Positions 8,888 to 17,198 of a DNA stretch of 64,000 bases are shown piece by piece; the stretch's first letter is position 1; every line of letters starts with the position of its first letter. The stretch is from CAIWHR01 sp963724975 (GTDB lineage Bacteria; Pseudomonadota; Gammaproteobacteria; Burkholderiales; Casimicrobiaceae): contig CAVRXB010000003.1 in assembly GCA_963724975.1 (NCBI GenBank), forward strand, positions 558,001 to 622,000. The letters run 5' to 3'. The notes below the pieces were generated by a model. The model was not told the origin of the DNA and did no database searches. It worked only from the letters and a program-made list of their open reading frames with translations. The position numbers and the translations under genes are program-made.

Positions 8888-10201
8888 TCAATGGCCGCGC
8901 GCGCCGACACCGTCGACTTCGACCGGATTGCGCAACACGACGCAGCTGTTCGAGCCACCGAAGCCAAATGAGTTCGACAGCGTCATCCGCACGTGCTGCC
9001 GTCTCGGCGCGCCGGTGATGAGGTTGAGGTCGCAGTCGGGGTCGCGCTCGACCAGGTTCGCGTTGATCGGCATCTCGCTGTGATGGATCGCGAGCGCGCA
9101 GACCGCCACTTCGACCGCACCCGCGGCAGAGATGAGATGTCCCATCGTGCTCTTGGTCGAGCTCACCGACAACTTTGGCGCATGCGCGCCGAAAACAGTG
9201 TGCGTGGCGACGCTTTCGCTGCGATCGTTCATCGGCGTGGACGTGCCGTGCGCGTTGAGGTAATCGACGTCGGTGGGAACGGCGCCGGCGTCTGCAAGGG
9301 CAGCGCGCATGGCCTGGATCGGGCCGTCGCCGTCAGGCGGCGAATCGGTGATCCGATAGCTCGACAGCGAATTGCCGTCGCCGGCGAGCTCTGCGTAGAT
9401 GCGCGCACCGCGCTTTCGCGCCGCTTCCCATTCCTCGAGGACGACAAAGCCCGCGCCTTCGCCCAGCAAAAAACCATTCCGCGTGAGGTCGAACGGGCGG
9501 CTCGCGCGCTCCGGCGTGTCGTTGTCGGGCGAAAGGGCGGAAAGGAGGCAGAAGCCGGAAATGCCGACCGGGCTGATCATCGAGTCGAATCCGCCCGCCA
9601 GCGCGTAGTCGACGGCACCGCGACGAATGAGCTTGAGCGCGGTACCGAGCGCCTGCCCGCCGGACGCGCACGCGGTATGCACGGACGTTGCATAGCCCCG
9701 GATGTCGTGCTGGCGCGTCAGCAGCGCGACGCCCGCGGTCGCCTGGCTGCGGCAGAACGCCATCGGATCGTTCGCTGCCGGATCGGTCAGCATGAGGCCG
9801 TAGTCGACGTCGCCGTTCGCGGCGCTGTGATCGTGAGTCGTGGCGAGATCGACGTAGTCGCTCGTCATCATCGCCGCGCCCACGGCGCAGCCCCACCGCG
9901 TGGCGGTGTCAGCCGTCGGCCGAATGCCGGCGTCGACAAACGCCTGCTCGGCGGCGGCGAGCGCAAAGCGATGTGCGCGATTGGCGAGCTTCAGGATCCG
10001 GCGTGGAACGGGGACTGCGTCGTCTCCGAAGTTCTTGACTTCGGCGGCGATGCGAACCGGGAAACCACTCGCATCGAAGAGCGTGATGGCGGCCCCGCCG
10101 CTACGACCCGCGAGCAGCGCATCCCACGTCGTCGCGACGTCGGTGCCCACGGGCGTGACGAGCCCGATACCGGTAATCGCCACACGTCGCTTCGAATTCA
10201 T
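8888..10201 (-). CDS. beta-ketoacyl-ACP synthase II (FabF-like)
   Basis: 437 aa, canonical elongating ketosynthase. Triad: Cys in HTACASGGQ (about residue 175), His in NAHGTSTPMND, His in STKSTMGHLISAAG. The ATG at 10201 overlaps the stop of the dehydratase by 4 bp (ATGA), so translation is likely coupled. With the FabG, dehydratase and enoyl reductase in the same operon it would complete an elongation cycle independent of housekeeping FAS. Confidence 0.9.
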   Translation of the reverse strand: MNSKRRVAITGIGLVTPVGTDVATTWDALLAGRSGGAAITLFDASGFPVRIAAEVKNFGDDAVPVPRRILKLANRAHRFALAAAEQAFVDAGIRPTADTATRWGCAVGAAMMTSDYVDLATTHDHSAANGDVDYGLMLTDPAANDPMAFCRSQATAGVALLTRQHDIRGYATSVHTACASGGQALGTALKLIRRGAVDYALAGGFDSMISPVGISGFCLLSALSPDNDTPERASRPFDLTRNGFLLGEGAGFVVLEEWEAARKRGARIYAELAGDGNSLSSYRITDSPPDGDGPIQAMRAALADAGAVPTDVDYLNAHGTSTPMNDRSESVATHTVFGAHAPKLSVSSTKSTMGHLISAAGAVEVAVCALAIHHSEMPINANLVERDPDCDLNLITGAPRRQHVRMTLSNSFGFGGSNSCVVLRNPVEVDGVGARGH

Positions 10202-11034
10202 GCCGTTGCTCTCCGTGAAAGATCCACTCGCGCCGTCGCGACCATGCGACCCTCGGTGCGCGCGGTGAGCGACGCGACGATGGCGTCGCCGCCCGAGGGC
10301 TCGAGCTCGGCGGAAAGATCGAGCACCTGTCCGGGCGCCGTGAACGAGCGCACCTTCACGTTCGTCATGCGTTCTGGCACCGTCGTCGTTCCCGCCCCGT
10401 TGCTGCCCGCGGCGTTCAACGCGAGTTGGATCATTTCGTTCAAGAGCAGCGTCGCGGGAAAAACCGGGCGGCGCGGGAAATGGTCATGGAAGAAAGGCGC
10501 TGCTTCCGGCACGTAGAGCGTAGCCGACGCCGATCTTCCGGGTACGATCCGGCCCGGCTCGACGCGAAACCCGTTGATGCCGTGGAAGCGCCCGGCCGGT
10601 GCGCCGGCGCCGCAAAGCACGTCGAACCGCTCGCGCAGCACAAGAGGAGAATCGAACTCGTCGAGCGGCAACATCGGCCCCAGGCAATCGATCAGCTCGA
10701 GCGCGCGCGCGCCGTCGACATCGGCCCAGCCGCGGTAGGAGACGGCTTCGTCGTCGCAGCTCTCGAGCTCGACGCCAAGCTCGAGCGTCTCGCCTGGTTT
10801 CACGTCGCGCAGGAATCGGGTTTCAAGCGCAAGCGCCGCGACCGGCCGGCCGCGAAAATCGATGTGATCCATCGCGACCCACGAAGCGAGCTGGCCAACG
10901 GCTTCGGCGACCAGGCACGACGGGAACGCATCGAGTCCCTCGGGTATGGTGAAGAACCCGCGCGCGTTCGGACCCCGTCGCGTGTACCCGCGAATCCGGT
11001 CGACGAAGGAAAACGCCGAGAAATGATCACCCAT
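10198..11034 (-). CDS. double-hotdog 3-hydroxyacyl-ACP dehydratase-like protein
   Basis: 278 aa with two hotdog folds in tandem. The N-terminal half has a helix motif DAFPSCLVAEAVGQ without a catalytic His. The C-terminal half has FFHDHFPRRPVFPATLL, matching the HFPGRPVMPG catalytic loop of FabZ/FabA, followed by LNEMIQLA in place of the usual E/D-containing helix. This suggests one active and one degenerate site. It probably removes water from the 3-hydroxyacyl-ACP. It sits between the ACP and the first ketosynthase and overlaps the latter by 4 bp. Confidence 0.8.
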   Translation of the reverse strand: MGDHFSAFSFVDRIRGYTRRGPNARGFFTIPEGLDAFPSCLVAEAVGQLASWVAMDHIDFRGRPVAALALETRFLRDVKPGETLELGVELESCDDEAVSYRGWADVDGARALELIDCLGPMLPLDEFDSPLVLRERFDVLCGAGAPAGRFHGINGFRVEPGRIVPGRSASATLYVPEAAPFFHDHFPRRPVFPATLLLNEMIQLALNAAGSNGAGTTTVPERMTNVKVRSFTAPGQVLDLSAELEPSGGDAIVASLTARTEGRMVATARVDLSRRATA

Positions 11035-11058
11035 GCGTACGGGTCCGCGAAGTCCGCA

Positions 11059-11490
11059 TCAAGCCGTCGCCGGCGCCCCCTGCCGCTGCGCCGAAATCAC
11101 GAGCTTACAGAATGTCTCGGGCGTGAAGAGGCGTGGAATTTCCTTGACTTTCATCGGCGTGCGAAAGCGCTCCGCCGGAACCTCCGACAGATAGGCCTTG
11201 AGTTGCGCGAGGCCGACCTCGGTGACAAGGCCCTTCTGCTCGAATTCCGCCTCGGTCAGCGTGCCGCGTGCGTTCTCGACGATCTTGCCGCGCGGGATCT
11301 TGACCTTGAACGCGCGCTCGAGTCGAAACACCATGTCGAGAAAATCGATCGACTCCGCGCCCAGATCCTCGATCAGCGATGCATCGGGCTTTACTTCTTC
11401 GAGATCGCAGCCAAGCGCGTCGGCAATCGTCTCGGCGACGGTCGGGTACACCGCTTTGATTTCGTCTTTTGTGATTTCGGTTTGCGCCAT
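11059..11490 (-). CDS. acyl carrier protein with C-terminal extension
   Basis: 143 aa from ATG 11490, 5 bp after the FabG stop. Residues 10-90 form a carrier domain with DLGAESIDFLDMV, where Ser47 would carry phosphopantetheine. It is longer than housekeeping ACP (about 78 aa) and than rhizobial AcpXL (about 92 aa). The extra 50 residues (VKEIPRLFTPETFCKL and so on) are not a second carrier domain. The operon has its own AcpS domain, which suggests a dedicated carrier. Confidence 0.88.
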   Translation of the reverse strand: MAQTEITKDEIKAVYPTVAETIADALGCDLEEVKPDASLIEDLGAESIDFLDMVFRLERAFKVKIPRGKIVENARGTLTEAEFEQKGLVTEVGLAQLKAYLSEVPAERFRTPMKVKEIPRLFTPETFCKLVISAQRQGAPATA

Positions 11491-11495
11491 GCTCG

Positions 11496-12254
11496 TCACT
11501 CCATCTTGAAGCCGCCATCGACACTGAAGACCTGCCCCGTCACGTAGTTTGCGTACGCCGAGGAGAGGAACCACACTGCATACGCGACCTCTTCCGGCAA
11601 GCCGAAACGCCGGAGCAGGATGCGCGCTTTCACGTCGTCGCCGGCCATCTCGCGCACGGCCGCCGACATTTCGGTCTCGATTACTCCGGGCGCCACGCCG
11701 TTGACGTTGATCTTGCGCGGGGCAAGCTCCACGGCGAGCGCCCTCGTGAAGGCGTTGATCGCCCCCTTGCTCGCCGCGTAGTTGGTCTGCCCGCGCCCGC
11801 CCTTCTCACCGGAGACTGAGCTCAGGTTGACGATGCGACCGGAGCGCTTGGCGATCATGTGCGGCACCACCGCGCGCGTCACATTGAAGACACCCGTCAC
11901 GTTGGTGTCGAGCACGTCGGCGACGTCGGCGTCGTCGAAAGCGGCAAGCGGGTTGTCGCGGATCACGCCGGCGTTGTTGACGAGGATGTCGACACCCCCG
12001 CAGCGCTCCACCACGCGCTCGACCGCCAGAGCGCACGCTTTCGAATCGCGGACGTCCACCTGTTCCGCGCTGACGCTGCCTCCTGCCGCGCGCGCGGCGT
12101 CGGTGGCCGCGGTGGCGGCCGCGGCGTCGGTGCGATAAAAGAAGGTCACGTCGGCACCTTCTTCAGCGAAGAGATCGACGATTGCCCGTCCGATGCCGCG
12201 GCTTCCTCCGGTCACGATGACGGTCTTGCCCGCGATGCCTGCATCGATTTTCAT
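11496..12254 (-). CDS. 3-oxoacyl-ACP reductase (FabG-like SDR)
   Basis: 252 aa. Rossmann motif TGGSRGIGRA, NNAG near residue 90, catalytic Ser in NLSSVSGEKGG and YAASK (Y-x3-K, the ketoreductase spacing), ending VTGQVFSVDGGF. It reduces 3-ketoacyl-ACP with NADPH. ATG 12254 is chosen because the in-frame extension upstream lies in a GC-rich repeat (12255-12338) that separates it from the FabL-like gene. No good ribosome binding site is visible there. Confidence 0.88.
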   Translation of the reverse strand: MKIDAGIAGKTVIVTGGSRGIGRAIVDLFAEEGADVTFFYRTDAAAATAATDAARAAGGSVSAEQVDVRDSKACALAVERVVERCGGVDILVNNAGVIRDNPLAAFDDADVADVLDTNVTGVFNVTRAVVPHMIAKRSGRIVNLSSVSGEKGGRGQTNYAASKGAINAFTRALAVELAPRKINVNGVAPGVIETEMSAAVREMAGDDVKARILLRRFGLPEEVAYAVWFLSSAYANYVTGQVFSVDGGFKME

Positions 12255-12338
12255 GTCGGTCCCGCCGGGCCGTCCCAAGGGACCGACTCCGCCCCCTCGG
12301 GGGGCAGCGCGCAAGGCGAGCGTGGGGGCAGTTTCATA
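12255..12338 (+). repeat. GC-rich dispersed intergenic repeat, copy A
   Basis: Plus strand reads GCCGGGCCGTCCCAAGGG, then a CCCCCTCGGGGGG hairpin, then GGCGAGCGTGGGGGCAGTTT. The same order of blocks occurs in the copies at 27073-27150 and 22786-22882. It fills the whole gap between the FabL-like and FabG-like genes. Similar elements are common in Burkholderiales intergenic DNA. Confidence 0.7.
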
Positions 12339-13094
12339 CTAGCCCGAGATCGCGAATCCGCCGTCGACGACGAGCGTGTGTCCGTTGATCATGCCGGCTT
12401 CGGGTAGGCAGAGGAGGTAGACGGCCGCGGCAACGTCCTGCGGCGTCAGGACCGGACCCGCGGGCGTGCGTCGCGCGAAGTCGGCAAGCAGCTCCTCGCG
12501 GTTGGCGAAATAGGCGAGCGCGTCCGTGTCGACCACACCCGCGCTCACGACGTTGACGCGAATTCCGCGCGGCCCCAACTCCTGCGCGAGCGCTCGGGCG
12601 AGCGACTCGAGCGCCGCCTTCGATGCGCCGACGAAGCCATAGCCCGGCATCGCGCGCGAGGCACCGAGGCTCGAGATCGCGACGATGCGTCCGCCGTTCG
12701 GCATGAGGTCCAGGCTTCGCTGGGCGAGCAGGTTCAACGCGAGGGCGTTGGTCTCCATGCACCAGCGCCAGTGCTTCAGTGTCATCTCGATTGCCGGTTT
12801 CAGCACGCCAGAGGCTGCATTGCTGACGATGATGTCGAGGCGGTCGAACTCGTGGCGGAACCCGGCGAACATTTCGTCGACGCTATCGGGGATTCCGACG
12901 CTCGCCTGCAGCGCACACGCGCGCCTGCCCAGCCCGCGGATTTCCTCGCAGAGCGAGGCCGCCTCGTCGGCGCTGTTGTAGTAATTGACCGCGATGTCGC
13001 AGCCCGCCATGGCGAGCTTGCGCGCCGTCGCGCGGCCGATTCCCCGGGCGGCGCCCGTCACAAGCGCGACTTTTCCGGCAAGCGGCTCCGCCAT
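12339..13094 (-). CDS. enoyl-ACP reductase, FabL-type SDR
   Basis: 251 aa SDR with TGAARGIGRA at the N-terminus. The catalytic segment reads SSLGASRAMPGYGFVGASK: the Tyr is six residues from the Lys (Y-x6-K), the enoyl-reductase spacing seen in FabI/FabL, not the Y-x3-K of FabG. The stretch GVVDTDALAYFANREELL and the end GMINGHTLVVDGG also match Bacillus FabL in pattern. A reductase at this step points to a saturated chain as product. It is the first gene of the FAS-like operon. An ordinary FabG-like function remains possible. Confidence 0.8.
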   Translation of the reverse strand: MAEPLAGKVALVTGAARGIGRATARKLAMAGCDIAVNYYNSADEAASLCEEIRGLGRRACALQASVGIPDSVDEMFAGFRHEFDRLDIIVSNAASGVLKPAIEMTLKHWRWCMETNALALNLLAQRSLDLMPNGGRIVAISSLGASRAMPGYGFVGASKAALESLARALAQELGPRGIRVNVVSAGVVDTDALAYFANREELLADFARRTPAGPVLTPQDVAAAVYLLCLPEAGMINGHTLVVDGGFAISG

Positions 13095-13229
13095 GCGATA
13101 GGGACTCTGTGGAGGGTGATGGGCATCGCCGGAATTCCGGGGCGGCCCGCGGGAAAGTCCACCGGCTCGCCGCCGGGGGCCGCGACGGACGAATTTTACC
13201 CCAACCCAGTGGGTTTTCCCCCCAAGCCC

Positions 13230-14285
13230 TCAACTGGCGGGCAGTGCCCGCCGCGCCCGTACGAAACGCTGAGCCTCGATCGCCCAGTGCTTCTTCAGGC
13301 CGTACCAGACGTCGGCGGCGAACATTGCGTGCTCGTCCGGCCCGGGCAGCGGCGCCATGGCCGGGTTGTCCGGAATGTAAGCATCGATCCACGCGCGCAT
13401 CGCGGGGTTCTGTAGGAGATCGCGGGTCGCCGGCACGGTGACGTGTGCGTACTCGGCCGGGAGCCACGTGTTCCTGACGACGGCGTTCCCGTTCGCGTAG
13501 AACGACTTCAGCTGGTCGAACGCGGGCCCGTCGAGTGCCCATAAATCGAACGCGATCCGATAGCCGACGAATTCGTCGACGGTATCGGGGATCGTGCGGA
13601 CGCGGTCCAGCACGATCCAGTGGTTTGGCAGCGCCAGTGCCCAGCCACCCGTCCCGACCGTCGATACCAAGCCCAGCCGAAAGCCCACGACCGGCCTTTC
13701 GCGCCCGGTGAGCGGATCGAGGATCGTCGTTCCAGACTCGAACCGGCCTGTCACCGGATTGAAGGGGTGCAGATCCTTCGACCAGTCTCCCGCCAGCTCG
13801 TGCAGAACCTTGACTGCCTGGATGCCGCCCTGGCTGTGACCGATCATCGTCGGGCGCACGCCCTCATGTTCGTAGCACCAGACGATCAGCCCCGCGATGT
13901 TCGGCGCGCTTTCGTAGGGACTGAGCGACCAGTCGTTCTCGTGCGGCGTCAGCACGCGTTCCTGCGGATACCCCATCCCGACGAGGAACGCGCCCAACGA
14001 CTCCATCGCAAGATAGACCGGATAAATGCCGCCGCGGATCAGGAAAACCCGCGGCGCCGGCGCCTTCGACAGCGTGTCGCGGACATCCTCTGCACTGATC
14101 TTCGCAGGGTTGAGCGCGAGAATCCGGTCCTCGAGCGCGCGATCCATGGACACCGAGCGCAGCACGGCTCCGGGAGCGGGGGCGACAACCGCGGGGCGTT
14201 GCACGACCGGCGCGGTTCCGCAGCCGCTGGTGGTCGCAATAACGGCAGCGAGCAGGTAAACGACGAGCGAGCGAAGCAAATTCAT
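13230..14285 (-). CDS. lipase-like alpha/beta hydrolase, predicted lipoprotein
   Basis: 351 aa. The signal peptide ends in a lipobox (TTSGC) near residue 22. The hydrolase fold shows a GGIYPVYLAM strand and the nucleophile elbow IGHSQGG near residue 155, with a late YAHVTVPATRD likely holding the His. It is clearly paralogous to the frameshifted gene at 15585-16545: shared segments include PAPRVFLIRG/PAPRIIAISG, MGYPQERV/MGYPAERI, TDPRSGREQPVVG-like and DTVDEF. Its start overlaps the condensation-like gene by 4 bp. Envelope-located ester hydrolysis is inferred; the substrate is unknown. Confidence 0.75.
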   Translation of the reverse strand: MNLLRSLVVYLLAAVIATTSGCGTAPVVQRPAVVAPAPGAVLRSVSMDRALEDRILALNPAKISAEDVRDTLSKAPAPRVFLIRGGIYPVYLAMESLGAFLVGMGYPQERVLTPHENDWSLSPYESAPNIAGLIVWCYEHEGVRPTMIGHSQGGIQAVKVLHELAGDWSKDLHPFNPVTGRFESGTTILDPLTGRERPVVGFRLGLVSTVGTGGWALALPNHWIVLDRVRTIPDTVDEFVGYRIAFDLWALDGPAFDQLKSFYANGNAVVRNTWLPAEYAHVTVPATRDLLQNPAMRAWIDAYIPDNPAMAPLPGPDEHAMFAADVWYGLKKHWAIEAQRFVRARRALPAS

Positions 14286-15580
14286 GCGTCGAGGGAGTTG
14301 ACAAGGAGGGTGATGGCCGCCGCTATTCTATCGATGTCTTCCGCCGTATAGGCGGCGATGCGATAGGAGAAGCCGAGCTGCCATTCACCGCTCACCGTCG
14401 TCGCGGCGACGATGAGCGGCGACGCGGGGCCCGTCGATACCGCGCGCAGATACTGGTCCGGAGGCGCCGCGCCGCAAGCTTGCGGCCACAGCGCATCGAC
14501 ATCGAGCGGCGTGAGCCCGGCCCACGCCGGGTAATTCTTGGCGTCGACGGCGCCGCGCTGCTTGGTCGACAGCCGCGGCCACAAGAGCCACAACCCGAAG
14601 AGCGCCAGTAGCGTCACGAGGTAGAGCTTGCGCCGCCGAACCTTTGACGTCACCCGGTGGACGTCTTGCGCCAGCTCGCGCACGGAGATGCCGCTCGGCA
14701 CCGGATGCGCGCAGCGATAGGAGCTCAGGAACTGGCCGAACGATTCGCGAAAGCTCGTCCCGAAATCGCGCCGTATGTTGACGATCCACGCGATGCCGAT
14801 CTCGCGCCGCCGCTTGCCGTGTCTTGCATCACCGGCAATGGGCGCGATTGACTTCATGAGGAGCGCAATCATGAGATCGGCCCGCGTGACGTCCCACGCT
14901 CGCGCAGCGCGGGCAAGCGCTTCCACGCCGGGCTTTGCGATCCGCATAGTCGCGAACGCGTTTTGCCGGCTGTCGCCGTGTGCATAACGCGGCCGGAGCG
15001 AGCGGCGGGTGCTCGCCAGAGCGCCCGGGACTGCTGTCATCCCGGCGAGCACGTAGCCCGCGTGACGGATGACCATGGGGCGACAGGTCTCGGGATAAAG
15101 CGAAGGGACCGGTTGCGGTGCGACTGCGGCGTTTTCTCCCGTATAGCGACGGACGATCGCCGCCAGCAATTCCACGATCGAGTCACCGCCGGCCACGACG
15201 TGGTCGTACGCAACGCCGATATGGCAGCGGGGACCTGCATCGACCGCGAAAAACAAGAACGGATCCATCCGGCCACTGGAGACAAATTTGGCGTTGATGC
15301 CGCGCTCGATCGCGCCGCGGACAACCTCGTCCGGATTGTCGCCGCCAAAAAGCACCGCGAGTTGCGTCTGCGGCGCGCCACCGGTGTATTCATAGCGCGC
15401 CTGAGCGGTGTCGAGCACGAGACCGGTCAGTCCGCGAGCGGTCAACACCGCGTCGATGTCGCGCGAAAGGTGCGTCGCATCGAGCCTTGCATCGATGCGC
15501 ACGACGTGCACCGCGTTGTACGGATGCAACTCGCGCCAGCGAAGCATCGCAGTCTGGAAGATGTTGAGACGGCCCTTCAT
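14282..15580 (-). CDS. condensation/PapA-like acyltransferase family protein
   Basis: 432 aa. The middle of the N-terminal half carries AYDHVVAGGDSIVELL, which sits where CAT-superfamily enzymes (NRPS condensation domains, wax ester synthase, PapA) have HHxxxDG. The His is present but the spacing to the Asp is longer, so activity is uncertain. The C-terminal part has a GQFLSSYRCA segment and one hydrophobic helix (YLVTLLALFGLWLLW), implying membrane association. It is sandwiched between two paralogous lipase-like genes with 4-bp spacing or overlap, and so is probably one functional unit with them. Assignment to the superfamily is by motif only. Confidence 0.6.
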   Translation of the reverse strand: MKGRLNIFQTAMLRWRELHPYNAVHVVRIDARLDATHLSRDIDAVLTARGLTGLVLDTAQARYEYTGGAPQTQLAVLFGGDNPDEVVRGAIERGINAKFVSSGRMDPFLFFAVDAGPRCHIGVAYDHVVAGGDSIVELLAAIVRRYTGENAAVAPQPVPSLYPETCRPMVIRHAGYVLAGMTAVPGALASTRRSLRPRYAHGDSRQNAFATMRIAKPGVEALARAARAWDVTRADLMIALLMKSIAPIAGDARHGKRRREIGIAWIVNIRRDFGTSFRESFGQFLSSYRCAHPVPSGISVRELAQDVHRVTSKVRRRKLYLVTLLALFGLWLLWPRLSTKQRGAVDAKNYPAWAGLTPLDVDALWPQACGAAPPDQYLRAVSTGPASPLIVAATTVSGEWQLGFSYRIAAYTAEDIDRIAAAITLLVNSLDA

Positions 15581-15584
15581 TGGC

Positions 15585-16545
15585 TCACCGGGCGAGCCGT
15601 TTCGCCTCGCGGCACCAGTGCGTCGCGACGCTGTGCCAGATATCGGCCGCGTGCAGCAGGTTCGTCGTGTCTATCGTTGCGTCGGCAAGAGGCGTTGCCG
15701 TGTCCGGGCGATAGCCGTCGATCCACGCCCGCGTGACGGGGTTTTCCGCGAGGTGTTCCGTTCGCGGCAGGTCGACGTGACTGTACGTCGCCGGCAGCGT
15801 GACATTGCGAACGCGCGCCGTTCCCGTCGCGGCATAGGGCGTTGCGCCCGGAAACGTCCCCGCGATCGGATCCCACTCGATCACGAAATCCGGTGAATTC
15901 GTCGACCGTGTCCGGAATGTCGTGCAGCTTTCCGAGCATCGTCCATTGTCCGAGGATGAAGCGGGGCAGCAACCCCGTGGCGAGCGCGCAGGCATACGGA
16001 ACCTTCAATCCCACCACCGGCTGCTCCCGTCCGCTGCGCGGATCGGTGATCGTGTCGCGCGGCAACGCCTCGCCTGTCTGCGCATTCACAACGGCGACGC
16101 GGCTCGCGAACGCGCCGGCGAGTTCGTGCAGCGTGCGCACCGCGAGCATGCCGCCGCCGCTGTAGCCGATCAGGAGCGGCATCATCCCGTCGCGTTCGTA
16201 ATGCCACGCAATCATTCCCGCAAGGCGTGCGCTCGACTCGGAGCTCTTGTACGACCATGCGCCGTCGGCGGGATTCCTGATGCGCTCCGCGGGATAGCCC
16301 ATGGCGACCAGAAATTGCACGAAAGGATCCATCGAAACAGCGTTGAAGCTTCCCGAAATCGCGATGATCCGGGGTGCGGGCGCCGGCGCGAGCACGTCGC
16401 GGATATCGCGCGGCGAGAGCGAATTGCAGTCGAGGCTCGCGAGCGCCGCGGCGGAAGCTCTATCCACCGGCGCAGCTGGCGCGGGAGCCGAGCACAGAAC
16501 AAAGACCAGAGTCGCCGCGGCGAAGCGCGCCACGCACATCTTCAT
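15585..16545 (-). pseudogene. lipase-like alpha/beta hydrolase, frameshifted
   Basis: Starts at ATG 16545 with a cleavable signal peptide (VFVLCSAPAPAAP). The elbow is IGYSGGG. The frame is good to DTVDEFTGF near 15890. The matching continuation VIEWDPIAG...WIDGYRPDTATP...EAKRLAR is in another frame and ends at 15585. Removing one T from the TTT at 15886-15888 (minus strand) restores a protein collinear with the paralogue at 13230-14285. This is either a sequencing or assembly error or a recent disabling mutation. Otherwise it would be a secreted, non-lipidated partner of that paralogue. Confidence 0.75.
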
Positions 16546-16559
16546 TCTTCGCTTCGCAG

Positions 16560-17190
16560 TCAAGAGCTTTGCGTTCGGTGCGCTCCGAAGCGCGGTATGA
16601 AGCGGCCCGTCCGCTCGACGTAGCGCGCGTACGCTTCGCCATGACTTTTCAGCAGATGCCGCTCTTCGTTGCGGGCTTTGGCGTTGTAGAGCGCGATCTG
16701 AATCGCGGCCACCACGAGCATCGGCCATGTGGGCAACACGGACTCCGGTGCACACCATCAGCAGAATCGAGAACGCGTAGATCGGATGCCGGATGCGGCG
16801 AAACGGACCGTCGGTGATGAGCGTGGTCTTGGAGTCGAGGCTCACGTCCATCCGCCAATCCTTGCCCATCCGGATCCAGGACCGCACGGTGAAGGCGAGG
16901 CAGCCGATGCCGATCAACGCGGCGACCCAGCGCAGCGCGGCGTACAGCGGAGAATCGACGCTCGGTATCCCCCACGGCGGGTCGGTCCGCTGCAACGCGA
17001 TCCAGGGCAGCGCGATCCAGGCGACGACGAGCGGTACCCATACGAGCCACATGAGACGCTCGATTCGCTGCTGCGGGACGATGCCGACGGCGTGGCGGGC
17101 CTTGCGCTTCACGCGGACGATCATCACGCCCACCGAGAACCAGTGGGCTGAGACGATGGTCGCCAGAAGCAACAGTGGAATGTCGCGCAT
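16560..17190 (-). pseudogene. ICMT/PEMT-like membrane methyltransferase, frameshifted
   Basis: Starts at ATG 17190 with four to five hydrophobic segments, followed by DGPFRRIRHPIYAFSILLM, the typical isoprenylcysteine-methyltransferase-like core. After LMVCTGV the frame goes wrong near 16740-16746. One frame over, the expected continuation LPTWPMLVVAAIQIALYNAKARNEERHLL...YVERTGRFIP runs to a stop at 16560. Dropping one C restores it. Substrates of bacterial members are mostly unknown (isoprenoid or lipid methylation). It lies 8 bp after the O-antigen ligase stop. Confidence 0.7.
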
Positions 17191-17198
17191 CGGACGCG

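Noticed and set aside
8993..10516. 507-codon plus-strand frame opposite the ketosynthase and dehydratase
   Set aside because: Low-information composition and no motif, while the minus strand shows intact KS triad motifs.
6341..13094. Aryl-polyene or polyketide cluster
   Set aside because: Has a Y-x6-K enoyl reductase and a lipid A-type acyltransferase, but no ammonia lyase, LolA, MMPL exporter or second carrier protein.
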